This document shows, one piece after another, positions 33,945 through 43,588 of a stretch of DNA of 64,000 nucleotides. The first letter of the stretch is position 1. The number at the start of each line of letters is the position of its first letter. The stretch is from Phaseolus vulgaris (Eukaryota; Streptophyta; Magnoliopsida; Fabales; Fabaceae). The stretch spans positions 28,461-92,460 of the forward strand of contig NW_027174138.1 of the NCBI RefSeq assembly GCF_000499845.2. The letters are read 5' to 3'. Below the pieces are notes generated by a model, which saw only the letters and a list, made by a program, of their open reading frames with translations, searched no databases and was not told where the DNA came from. The translations under genes and the position numbers were made by a program.

Positions 33945-34139
33945 GTGCGGGGATACATCGAGCTGAGGACAACGTTCACTGACGGAACGACAGCCCGCAC
34001 TGAAAAGATAAAGTACCTGGTGGTGAATGCCCCTTATGCGTACAACGTTTTGTTGGGTAGGCCAACACTCAATAGACTGGGCGCAATACCATCGACGAGG
34101 CATATGAAGTTGAAGCTGCCGTCGATGGGGGGACCGTGA
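33945..34139 (+). pseudogene. T4 protease C-terminal part
   Basis: Continues the previous frame after the stop: RGYIELRTTF, LLGRPTLNRLGAIPS. One base is missing in a G run near 34128, so the frame shifts before joining pol at about 34136. Confidence 0.75.
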
Positions 34140-36715
34140 TAACCATCAAGTCGGATCAGGCTGAGGCAAGACGCTGTTATGAGAACAGCTTGAAGCAAAA
34201 GAGAAGTGTGTGCCACGTTACCACAAAACCACCACCAGGCGTGCGCGAAGAGCGATTGGCGGTCAGGGAGACACAAGGCGCTCAGAGGATGGAGGATGCT
34301 GCGGTGGGGGGCTCCCAGGTAGCCCAAGTTGAAGAAGAAGAGGAAGGCGCGATCACTCCTCGCGAGTCAGGGATCGCGAGGGCGGTCATCGCCAGTGAGA
34401 GTAGGCCCTACCCAGCTGAAGGTTGGGTCGAAGTGGACGTCGGGGGAAGAAAGTTCAAGTTAGAGGGATCCCTCGTTGAAGAAGAGCGAAGGCTGATCAT
34501 GGGTGTGATCGCGAAGCACATGAATGCCTTCGCATGGTCAGCATCCGACATGCCAGGAATCGACCCCGACTTCCTCTACCATTGTCTGTCGATGGACCCC
34601 ATGGTTCGACCTGTGCGACAGAGGCGAAGGAAATTCAACGAGGAAAAGAGGAAGGTGATCCACGACGAAGCGCAGAAGCTCCTTGCCGCAGGGCACATCA
34701 GAGAAATCCAGTACCCCGAGTGGCTAGCGAATGTGGTACTGGTTCAAAAGGCAAGCGGCAAGTGGAGAATGTGCGTGGACTTCACTGACCTCAACAAGGC
34801 GTGCCCCAAGGATTCTTACCCCTTACCCAGTATAGATGCTCTAGTTGATAGCGCCTCAGGGGGAAAGCTACTCAGCTTCTTGGACGCTTTCTCGGGGTAT
34901 AACCAGATCAGGATGCACCCAATGGACGAATGCAAGACTGCGTTTATGACGAAACGGTCTTGCTATTGCTACAAGGTCATGCCATTTGGGTTAAAGAATG
35001 CGGGGGCTACCTACCAGCGGCTCATGGATAGGGTGCTCTCGCCCATGCTGGGAAGGAACGTACACGCCTATGTAGATGACATGGTGGTTACGTCCCAAGA
35101 GAAGAAGCATCATGCAGCTGATCTGGAAGAGCTATTCACCACCATTACCAAGTACAGGCTGAAGCTCAACCCTGAGAAATGCATTTTCAGTGTGGAGGCT
35201 GGGAAGTTCTTGGGTTTCCTCTTGACAGAGCGGGGAATCGAAGCTAACCCGGAGAAGTGTGCGGCGATCGTGGCAATGAGGAGCCCAACGACGGTGAAGG
35301 AGGTGCAGCAGCTCACCGGTCGCTTGGCAGCTCTGTCCCGATTTATGTCCGCTGGAGGGGAGAAAGGTCACCCATACTTCCAGTGTCTCAAACGCAACAG
35401 CAGATTTCTCTGGACACAGGAGTGCGAGGAGGCTTTCATCAAGTTAAAGGGGTACCTGGCCAGCCCACCAGTCTTGCGAATGCCCCAGGTAGGCATCCCT
35501 CTTCGTCTGTACTTTGCTGTTACGGAGAGAGCAGTCAGTTCAGTCCTGGTGCAAGAGCAGGACCAGGCCCAGAGGCCTGTTTACTTCGTGAGTAAGGTGC
35601 TGCAAGGCCCTGAAACAAGGTACCAGGCCCTCGAGAAGGCTGCTCTGGCGGTGGTGTTTTCATCCAGAAGGCTCAGGCATTACTTCCACAGCTTCACAGT
35701 GGTGGTGATGACTGATCTGCCTATCCATAACGTATTGAAGAAACCTGATGTAGCAGGCAGGATGGTCAAATGGGCAGTAGAATTGTCAGAATTTGATATT
35801 CAGTACGAGCCCCGAGGACCGATCAAGGGGCAGGTGTTCGCGGACTTCGTAGTCGAGCTATCATCGATCGCGACACCTACAGAAGGGCTAAATTTCCGAT
35901 GGGTGTTATCGGTGGATGGCTCCTCTAATCAGCAGGGAAGCGGCGCGGGAGTCATCCTGGAAGGACCAAATGGGGTACTGATCGAGCAGTCCCTCCGCTT
36001 TGCCTTCAAAGCTAGCAACAATCAGGCGGAGTATGAGGCCCTGATCGCAGGAATGTTGCTAGCAAGAGAAATGGGAGCAAGAAATCTGCTGGCCAAGAGC
36101 GATTCGTTACTGGTCACCGGGCAGGTTACCGGGGAGTTCCAAGCAAAGGATCCCCAGATGGCAGCCTACCTGGAGTATGTGCAGCTCCTGAAGACGTCCT
36201 TCGCTGAGTTTGAGTTAGTGCACGTGCCAAGAGAGCAGAATGCCCGAGCAGACCTGCTTGCCAAGCTGGCCAGCTCAGGCAAGGGGGGGAAGCAGAGGAC
36301 TGTCATTCAGGAGACCCTGAAGGTGCCGCGCGTGTTCGTATCAGACAACCAGGTGCTTCATGTATACAAGTCAATGGAGCGTCTAACGATCGGTCATCGG
36401 TCGTTGACCCAAGAAACGCTAAGAGCACCGAGGGTGAGATCGCAACCGTCAAAGACCGATGAGTCGATGGAGATCCGTGCGGAGAAGGAACCCGACACCT
36501 GGATGACGCCATACCAGCTATACTTAGAAGATGGTGTACTCCCGCTCGATCTGGCAGAGGCAAAAAGAATAAAGAGGGGTTCAAGTAAGTTTACTCTTAT
36601 AGATGGAAGCCTATTTAGATTTGGATTTCTCACCCTGTGCAGATCTGTGTACACGGCGAGCAATGCACCAGACTCATGTCTGAGCTGCACGAGGGGGTGT
36701 GCGGAAGCCACGTAG
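34136..36715 (+). CDS. T4 reverse transcriptase, RNase H and second RNase H
   Basis: 859 codons. RT lies at about 185-370 with CVDFTDLNKACPKDSYPLP, FLDAFSGYNQIRMHP and the catalytic YVDD at 312-315. A classical RNase H follows (about 440-560; YFVSKVLQGPETRYQALEKA). A second RNase H at about 585-730 has DGSSNQQGSGAG, NNQAEYEALIAG and a KSDSLLVTGQ site, the archaeal-type domain characteristic of Tat elements. A linker with two QETL..PRV words precedes integrase. A missing base at about 36630 ends the frame with a false tail. The known role is copying the element RNA into DNA. Confidence 0.9.
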   Translation: MITIKSDQAEARRCYENSLKQKRSVCHVTTKPPPGVREERLAVRETQGAQRMEDAAVGGSQVAQVEEEEEGAITPRESGIARAVIASESRPYPAEGWVEVDVGGRKFKLEGSLVEEERRLIMGVIAKHMNAFAWSASDMPGIDPDFLYHCLSMDPMVRPVRQRRRKFNEEKRKVIHDEAQKLLAAGHIREIQYPEWLANVVLVQKASGKWRMCVDFTDLNKACPKDSYPLPSIDALVDSASGGKLLSFLDAFSGYNQIRMHPMDECKTAFMTKRSCYCYKVMPFGLKNAGATYQRLMDRVLSPMLGRNVHAYVDDMVVTSQEKKHHAADLEELFTTITKYRLKLNPEKCIFSVEAGKFLGFLLTERGIEANPEKCAAIVAMRSPTTVKEVQQLTGRLAALSRFMSAGGEKGHPYFQCLKRNSRFLWTQECEEAFIKLKGYLASPPVLRMPQVGIPLRLYFAVTERAVSSVLVQEQDQAQRPVYFVSKVLQGPETRYQALEKAALAVVFSSRRLRHYFHSFTVVVMTDLPIHNVLKKPDVAGRMVKWAVELSEFDIQYEPRGPIKGQVFADFVVELSSIATPTEGLNFRWVLSVDGSSNQQGSGAGVILEGPNGVLIEQSLRFAFKASNNQAEYEALIAGMLLAREMGARNLLAKSDSLLVTGQVTGEFQAKDPQMAAYLEYVQLLKTSFAEFELVHVPREQNARADLLAKLASSGKGGKQRTVIQETLKVPRVFVSDNQVLHVYKSMERLTIGHRSLTQETLRAPRVRSQPSKTDESMEIRAEKEPDTWMTPYQLYLEDGVLPLDLAEAKRIKRGSSKFTLIDGSLFRFGFLTLCRSVYTASNAPDSCLSCTRGCAEAT

Positions 36716-37725
36716 GTGGTCGCGCTTTGGCAAGTAGAGTACTCCGCGCGGGGTACTACTGGCCAAAGCTGAAGGAAGATTGCATAAGGTTTGCTCAGCG
36801 GTGCAAACAATGTCAACTGCATGCAGATTGGCACAAGGCACCCCCTGAGGAGTTGAGGTCCATCCATAGCCCGTGGCCATTCCATACATGGGGGATTGAC
36901 ATCTTAGGACCCTTTCCCTTGGCGAAAAGGCAGATGAAGTTCCTCATCGTGGCCATCGAGTATTTCACCAAGTGGGTGGAGGCAGAGCCAGTCGCACACA
37001 TCACCGCACAGAAAGTTGAACACTTCGTCTGGAAGAACATTGTCTGCCGCTTCGGAATACCCAAGAGGCTGGTTTCCGACAATGGCACCCAGTTCACAAG
37101 TCATCAGCTGAGGAAGATGTGTGAAGAGTTAAAAATACAACAGGTCTTCGCATCAGTGGAGCACCCACAAACCAATGGGCAGGTGGAGTCAGCAAACCGA
37201 GTGCTGCTCAGGGGGCTGAAGCGAAGACTAGACAAGGCCAAAGGAGGCTGGGCAGAGGAGGTCCCCAAAATTGTATGGTCTTATCACACCACCCCACAGT
37301 CCAGCACCCATGAGACACCCTTCAGCCTTGTCTATGGGACAGACGCCATGATTCCTATGGAAATACAGGAGAGCTCCCCCAGATTCTTGAACTTCGTTGC
37401 TGAAGAGTCCAATGAAGAGCGTAAGGTGAATCTGGATCTGCTAGACGAAGTGCGGGAAGAGGCCAGAGTCAGTGCTGAAGCTGTGAAGAGAAGAGTAGAG
37501 CGGAGGCACAACTCTAAAGTGAGGCCCAGGCGCTTCCAGGAAGGTGATCTGGTGATGAGAAAGGCGCATCAGAATGACATGCAGAACAAGTTATCCCCAA
37601 AGTGGACAGGCCCGTACAGAGTGGTGGAGACGTTAGAGAACGGAGCCTATCTCCTAGAGACTTTGGAAGGAGGAGCAATCCCCAGAACATGGAACGCCAC
37701 CCATTTAAAATTTTATTTCAGTTAA
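36637..37725 (+). CDS. T4 integrase
   Basis: 362 codons in the frame after the shift. HHCC zinc site (LHEGVCGSH .. CKQCQ), catalytic triad in WGIDILGPFPL, VSDNGTQF and HPQTNGQVESANR, and the C-terminal LSPKWTGPYRVV ending NATHLKFYFS. All three acidic residues are kept. No chromodomain is visible. It would insert the DNA copy; the first ~10 codons of the predicted start may be internal because the true upstream frame is the pol ORF. Confidence 0.9.
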   Translation: MQICVHGEQCTRLMSELHEGVCGSHVGGRALASRVLRAGYYWPKLKEDCIRFAQRCKQCQLHADWHKAPPEELRSIHSPWPFHTWGIDILGPFPLAKRQMKFLIVAIEYFTKWVEAEPVAHITAQKVEHFVWKNIVCRFGIPKRLVSDNGTQFTSHQLRKMCEELKIQQVFASVEHPQTNGQVESANRVLLRGLKRRLDKAKGGWAEEVPKIVWSYHTTPQSSTHETPFSLVYGTDAMIPMEIQESSPRFLNFVAEESNEERKVNLDLLDEVREEARVSAEAVKRRVERRHNSKVRPRRFQEGDLVMRKAHQNDMQNKLSPKWTGPYRVVETLENGAYLLETLEGGAIPRTWNATHLKFYFS

Positions 37726-38821
37726 AGTTGTACAGTAATGGCGTTCTCGCGCTAAAAGACACATGTTTGTATGTGGTGGAAACAGTTGAACAGACAAGGG
37801 GGCACTCTTTTCCCTAAGGAGGGTTTTTAACGAGGCCACCCAATTAAAGAAAAATTTCCAGCATATAAAGTGTGCTCAAGTATTAAAAGTTAAAATCCTC
37901 CTTGCCCCAGGTGCAAGTGCAGGTGATTGGTTAGACCCTACTTGCCCTAGGCGCAAGTACTGGCACCGATCTAAGTCTTCCTCACCCCAGGTGTGAGCGC
38001 AAGCAGTTAAAGGTTTGAAAAGCCAGGGGTGCTAGTAAGACCAAGGGAGGGAAAGGAAAGGTTTTGACAAAACGTCCTTACCCACTTGGCATACACCAAT
38101 ATTGGCCCAGTAAGACTCTTAGTCCGAAACCCTTCTCACCCCAGGAGTGAGGCAGGGAATGAGCGACTCAACCCGCCAAAGGGTGATGACCTGGGGAAAG
38201 TAAGAGGGGTTAGCGAGAAACACTTTTCTTTCCCCAAGACGAGGCATCACCTTGAGCGATCGATGTCAAAGTCCTCCATGCACTTAGCGCTAGAGCGACA
38301 GAGAAAGCTAAGTAAAGACTAAAGAACGATCACTGATGAGTCGTCAGTAATTGGCTAGTGGTGCAAAGTAGCGCACGAGGACTGTTAAACACCAAGCTGA
38401 GGGAATAGCCAGTCGTGATCAAGTAGAAGCGAAAGAATAAGAGAAGCAGATCGCGCTAAGCCTAAGCTGGTTAACACTTAGTCGTGCGCAAAGTGAAAGA
38501 CGAAGCTCAAGATCGCGCTAAGCCTAAGCTGGTTAACACTTAGTCGTGCGCAAAGTGAAAGACAGAGCTTAAGATCGCGCTAAGCCTAAGCTGATTAACA
38601 CTTAGTCGTGTGCGAAAGGAAAGGTAAAGCCCCGCGCTGAACCTAAGCTAGCTAACAGTTAGTCGCGCACATAAAGATAAGTGAAGTTCAAAGAAAATAC
38701 AAGGGAAGAAACTTATGCAACAAAAGAAGCATTGAGAGTTTGTATTCATAGTCAAGTCTTATACAATTTCAGAGTAATAAGAAAATTGTGCAAAAGTTAA
38801 ATTTACAGAGAAGAGAAAAGA
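37726..38821 (+). other. T4 3' non-coding region
   Basis: No gene. It includes CCCCAGGTGTGAGC-like words (37900-38160) and the 62-bp tandem array. Confidence 0.7.
38449..38695 (+). repeat. 62-bp tandem repeat, about four copies
   Basis: Units start at 38449, 38511 and 38573 (period 62), with a diverged fourth from about 38631. Core phrase CCTAAGCTGGTTAACACTTA. Arrays in this location of Tat/Ogre elements are a known source of satellite DNA. Confidence 0.9.
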
Positions 38822-40992
38822 TTAAGGGGCAGGAGGGATAAGCTTTCCATCTACCACTTCATGATAGATGCTGAACTGCGAGAGGTCCAGGTCCGGGAGA
38901 ACGCATCTGATTTGCTCGAGTGCTAGCTCGAATCCATCAGTAAGGGCGTCAGCACCCACATTCATCAAATCAGCATTCTCCGCCTCCAGTTTCTGCTTTG
39001 AGGCCTCCGCAGCATCCTCTCAGTGGTGATGGCAGCAAGGAGGAGGCAGCTTCGGACAGTTTGCCCACCACCTCCTCGAGTCTCTTCTCCCCAGCTACAG
39101 CTGCTTCTTTGGTGGACTCGAGCTCCCCACTATTTGAGAATTCAGTTGGCGTAGGGAGGAGGTCTCAGCCCGCAGCTCTACCACCGTGCAGTCCAAAGAA
39201 CTAACAGCTTGCCCCATCAAGATCTCTATCTTGATGGTCTCTTGGACCTGCGCTAGGTATCCCTCCTAGCTTTCTCCACCATGCCTCGCATCAACTCACA
39301 GATCTTGGGCCGCTTCGAAGTCACTTCGCAGTGACTCCTTGTCGTGCTCAAGTCCTTCACCCTCTTCTCCAGGGCTAGTTGTTGCGATGCTGGGTGGAAA
39401 ATCCAGAGAGAGCACTACCTGCTTGGCCAGGTGCATTCACCTCATCACCATCCACTCGACAAGCTCCCGGTTGCTTATGAGTTGTCGAACCAGGGTGATG
39501 ACCCTGCTGAAGTTTCGTGGTGGCCCAGAAGGCTTGGGCACAAGCTGGACCCCCCACTTCAGCAGTGGCGGTGGGATTGGCAATGGTGGGGTGCACCCCC
39601 AGTTTGGGCAGAAGCGCCCCCAGCAGGATGAGCGGATGGACCAGGTGATTGGCCTGCTGGGGGGGGAGATGCAGTTTGGTAGTTGGAGGCACGCTGGCCT
39701 GGAGAAGGAAGGTTGGTGGGCTCTGGGGCAGTTTGAGCGCAGGGGAGGGGAAGACCCTTCCTCACTTCCACCACCTCCATCTCTCCAGGCTGGAGAGATG
39801 AGGCCCCCTCAACCGCTGCTCTCTTCCTTTGGCGGTGAACAAGAGGAGAGCCTGAGCTCTCCTCTTCAGTCGAAGCAGCAGCAGCAGCAGAGAAGCGGAA
39901 GCCTTCACCAGCCTTTTCCTTTTCTTCCCTTGCTGGGGCCTTCAGCTGGCGCGACCGAGAGTGGGGGGCGCAATGGGCTCAGTGGTAGAAGAAGAGGACC
40001 AGTGCCCTTGGCTCCCCTACGTTTGGCAAGCTCCAGCAGGCCAGCTTCCTGTCTTTCCCCGTCATTGAGTCTGCATAGCGAGAAAGGAGGGGTTAGTTGA
40101 CCAAGGTATGCAAGTAAGTAAAAAACACATAAACATGCATGAAAAGGTGCAGGCATCCTAAGAGGGGAAAGAAGAGCTACCTATGTATTTTTTAAGGCCA
40201 CCACATCAATCATCTTTGATGAGCGGACGAATTGTACTTGGCCCCCAGGAGCAGCCCACAGCTCGCGCTCTAGGGGGCCATAGCTTCGAGGCCCTGGATT
40301 CTTGAATTCAACTCCAGGAACCCAGTAGAGGGGGTACCCCTCGAGAGATTTGGACTTTGAGGGGTAGCAGATATCATGTAGAATCTGCCCTTCCAGTCTT
40401 TGAAGGATTGCTGGTACAGGCCCAGAGCACCCGCCACAACCCCGTTCAGGCTGACCCAGGACCTGTCCCCAGGGTTCTTCGCTTCGAAGAAGTAAGGAAC
40501 ACGTCCACGGAGGCGTTGTGCCCGAAATAGCTGCAAGGATTGAAACGCCCGGATGAAGGCCCAGGCATTTGGATGGAGTTGACAAGGCGCGACATTTAAC
40601 TCCATCATCAGCTCCTTTTCGAAGAAAGTGAAAGGGAGGCGCAGCTTCAACCTCTTGAAATAGCGGAGTAGATGAAGACGAAGGGCACCCCATTGGTGGC
40701 CCTGTCATCCGCGCAGATGGCATTCCTCGGGAGGAATGCGGATTTGGATGTTGAAGTCATTCTCCCTGTCGAGGAGCAGGAAGGCTCATCGGGTTGCGAC
40801 TTAGCAGGGACGTGAGATGGCCCTTGGGCAGCAGGGTGGAGGTTTCAGCGAGCAATGCCAGGGAGCCCATTGTAGACCTGGCATTGTCGTGGTAGGAGGT
40901 AGCCACAGGCGGTGGTGGAGCTGGCGCACTCGCGGAAGGCTGTGCACCAGAGGATGGGCAATGATGCGCGCAGTTTGTTTCAAGCGAGCCAT
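38822..40992 (-). pseudogene. T4 antisense gene: gypsy-type transposon domain plus coiled coil
   Basis: ATG at 40992, protein start MARLKQTAR. Exon 1 (to 40181) shows KLRLPFTFFEKELMMELNVA, HPNAWAFIRAFQ and DWKGRFYMIS, matching the T1 antisense domain; at least three frame shifts break it. Intron 40071-40180 (110 bp, TAG|GTAGCT .. TATGCAG) joins KYI to DSMTGKDRK in frame. Exon 2 ends KLIPPAP at 38822 with the conserved VVDGKLIPP word. The coiled-coil part is badly decayed. The 253-codon plus ORF at 39339-40100 is a shadow of it. Confidence 0.75.
40071..40180 (-). other. Predicted coding intron of T4 antisense gene
   Basis: GT..AG ends and reading frame match the T1 intron at 10783-10919. Confidence 0.7.
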
Positions 40993-41002
40993 CGTGAGAT
41001 AG

Positions 41003-41263
41003 CTGCAAATGGAGAAAAAACGAAAAGGTCAGAGTGAATGGAGAAGAGGGAATGATGAATTTCAGTGAAAACAGAAGGGGAAAGGAGAAGGAGAAGCCCA
41101 GTGAAAAGAGAAAGAAGAAGAAGCAGAAGCCAGAGGAGGCATGAAAAAAACCCTAGCGCGGGTTCGAGAGAGGAAATAGAGAAGATGAATGCATGATAAC
41201 CAGAATGATAAATGCAATCGGTAAAGATGACCAAAAAGGGGCCAGGGAGAAGAAAAACCATAC
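41003..41263 (-). other. Predicted 5'UTR intron of T4 antisense gene
   Basis: Donor ATCCAAAG|GTATGG (41263), acceptor CATTTGCAG (41003), 10 bases before the ATG. Same place as in T1. Confidence 0.65.
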
Positions 41264-41530
41264 CTTTGGATGATCGCAAGAGTTTGGGAAGCAGAGAATT
41301 TGAAGAAAAGGTGCGCAGAGGAAGTTCGCAGAGAGTCTGGGAGTCGAATGAAGAAGATGAAGGAACAGTAAAGGAGCGCGCCAATTTGAATAAGAGAAGC
41401 GCTAGCGACGCACAGCGCTGGCCGTCGATGGGGCCACGTGTCGCGAGATCAAGAAAGAAGTCCAAACGTTAAAGAAGCAGCACGTGAGGTGGCACGTGAG
41501 GCGGCCCCACTTGCCACGTGGACTGAGGGC
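41264..41530 (-). promoter_or_regulatory. Putative antisense promoter with G-boxes (T4)
   Basis: Pyrimidine-rich leader (minus view) then four CACGTG cores (41435, 41481, 41493, 41515) just before the 3' LTR. It parallels 11929-12361 in T1. Confidence 0.5.
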
Positions 41531-41586
41531 ACGACCACTTAGTCTCTTCGCTGAGAACGAGTTCTCGACTCGAGACTGGGGGCTTG

Positions 41587-42772
41587 TGATCCGATCGGTC
41601 ATCGGTAGTCGATGACGTTAGCAACAGGAACCACGTGGACCACTCGCAGGGTGACACGTGGACCAGGTGGCAGAGAGGTCGGGGGACGATCGCCAAGAGC
41701 GGTGATCGGTGGTCAGTAACCAAGTGACCACCGACAGATCAGGCGGCAGAGAGGTCGGGGGACAGATCATCCAGAATGGTGATCGGTGGTCAGTAGCCAA
41801 TGGCCACCACAGACCAGTCCCAGACTCGCCTGAAGGCAGAACGCGAGGAGCAAATAAACACTGACCAGTCATCGGGTGTATTTCATCGGGGTTTCGTGTT
41901 ACACGCAGTTAAACTGGAACTGAGGTTCCCAGCGAGAGCGTTACGCATGGACTCGCATGAGCACCTCAGGGAATCATGCACGAGAGTGGCCTGAGGGAAC
42001 CAGTAAACCATCAGTGATTGGTTATTCCCTCAACCCATTACGTGCGTGGCATCGCGAAGGGTAAGTCGCCTACGCAGAGAGCAACGTTTGGTGAGTGTGC
42101 CTAGACTAGCCACACCCGACGTTCTCCCAAGAGAATGCGATTTGCCCAGATAAGAGAAACATCCTAAGTTACTCTGCAAGGGCGTAACTTAGGCACACAA
42201 AGAGAAGCGCTAGAGCCCTTCCAGTAAGTGACACGTGTGAGGTTAGATGTGAGTTGCAGGCCTCCACGTGTCACCATCTGAGAGGGGTGCGGTCCAGACA
42301 AAAGTGCACTCCGTACCGCTAAAGGTACAGACAGGCGCAGCCAAGCGCAGAGACGCGCAGACATGCACAGACTCTCACGCTCCCACTGCTGATTCTGAAG
42401 GTACGCTTTCTCTGAAAAGCATAACAGGGTTCTGACACATGCCAGAAAAGCATAACAGAATTCTGTTATGCCCAGAAGCAGGGAAAGAGAGATAAAAGAG
42501 AGAGTCAGGGTGAGAGTGAGGGGGATACGAAAAACAGAGAGCAAGAGTTTTTCACACACATTACTAGTTTTCTAGTCTTTGGTGGTTCTGTGGACTAACT
42601 TGATCGTCGGAGTGCAAACGGCCGCTAGAGGCGCCGTCTGTGTGTTTTGCAGGTCACGTTTGGAGATCCAAGAGAAGGTTCTGAGGGTGATCCTGTAGAA
42701 AACCCAGTCGCGTAGACGGGACAAAGAGTGCTACGAAGCGATTCCTCCACGTTCGAGTTGCCGGCAGGATCA
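41587..42772 (+). repeat. T4 3' LTR
   Basis: 1186 bp, TGATCCGATCGG to GGCAGGATCA; it differs from the 5' LTR by many small deletions and some changes, so this insertion is older than C2. Confidence 0.9.
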
Positions 42773-43588
42773 GTGTGGTATGCCCATACAATCCTTGGCA
42801 CTTCCCTCGCCCACGCTCCCTTAGCTTTTTCTAGCCTTCTCTTTAGTCCTCTCAGCAAAATTCTATTCGTTGATTCTACTTGCCCATTAGTCTGGGGGTG
42901 TTCGACTGATGCGAACACTTGCTTGATGGCCACCTCTGCGCACAGGTTCCTCAACTGTTGGCTGGCGAACTGGGTTCCATTGTCAGATACCAGCCGCCTA
43001 GGCACGCCAAAACGACACACAATGTTCTTCCAAACAAAGTGTTGCACCTTGTGCGCAGTAATCTGGGCCACGGGCTCCGCCTCTATCCACTTGGTGAAGT
43101 ATTCAATGGCCACGATCAAGTACTTCATCTGCCTTATCGCCAATGGGAATGGACCTAGGATGTCAATCCCCCACGTATGGAAAGGCCACGGGCTGTATAT
43201 GGATCTCAACTCCTCTGGCGGCGCCTTGTGCCAATCAGCGTGTTTCTGACACTGCTTACAACGCTGGGCATGCCGCACGCAATCCTCTTTTACTGTTGGC
43301 CAGTAGAAACCTGCGCGTACCACCTTAGAAGCTAAAGACCTTCCCCCTATGTTACTCCCACAAATGCCTTCGTGTAGCTCTGCCATTATTCTGGTACACT
43401 CATCGCCGCTTACGCATGTTAGGATAAGGTGGGTGAACCCGTGTCTGAACAATACTCCATCCACTAGGGTGTATCTTGCGGCATTCCTCTTAACCTTCTT
43501 GCCCTCTTGTGGTTCCGCTAGGAGAACCCCATCCGCCAGATACCGTCTGTATGGCGTCATCCAGGTGTCTCCTTCGACTAAAGCATAT
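42773..43588 (-). pseudogene. T5 integrase fragment
   Basis: Minus-strand Tat integrase from TWMTPYRRYLADGV to RIVWAYHT. The DDE set is visible (WGIDILGPFPL, VSDNGTQF, HPQTNGQVESTNR). In the zinc site the second His of T4 (GSH) is Asn (GSN), which should weaken metal binding. The C-terminus is cut by the T4 3' LTR and the N-terminal side by L3. Confidence 0.85.

Larger units (their letters stand above)
31023..42772 (+). mobile_element. T4: nearly complete Tat-lineage Ty3/gypsy element
   Basis: 11.75 kb with both LTRs (31023-32233, 41587-42772), primer site TTGGCGCCCACCGTGGGGCC (32235-32254), gag, protease, RT, RNase H, second RNase H, integrase, tandem repeats, antisense gene and a purine tract (ACTGGGGGCTTG). 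The flanks do not match (AAATT left, GTGTG right) and belong to different elements (E2 left, T5 right). Coding breaks are few: one TAG (33943), one missing base near 34128 and one near 36630. Confidence 0.92.

Noticed and set aside
38449..38695. CRISPR-like direct repeats
   Set aside because: Units are contiguous without unique spacers and lie in a plant retrotransposon.
39339..40100. 253-codon plus-strand ORF
   Set aside because: It is antisense to exon 2 of the T4 antisense gene; GC-rich composition keeps the opposite frame open and no known domain is visible.
31018..42777. Target duplication for T4
   Set aside because: AAATT and GTGTG do not match, nor do nearby shifted 5-mers.
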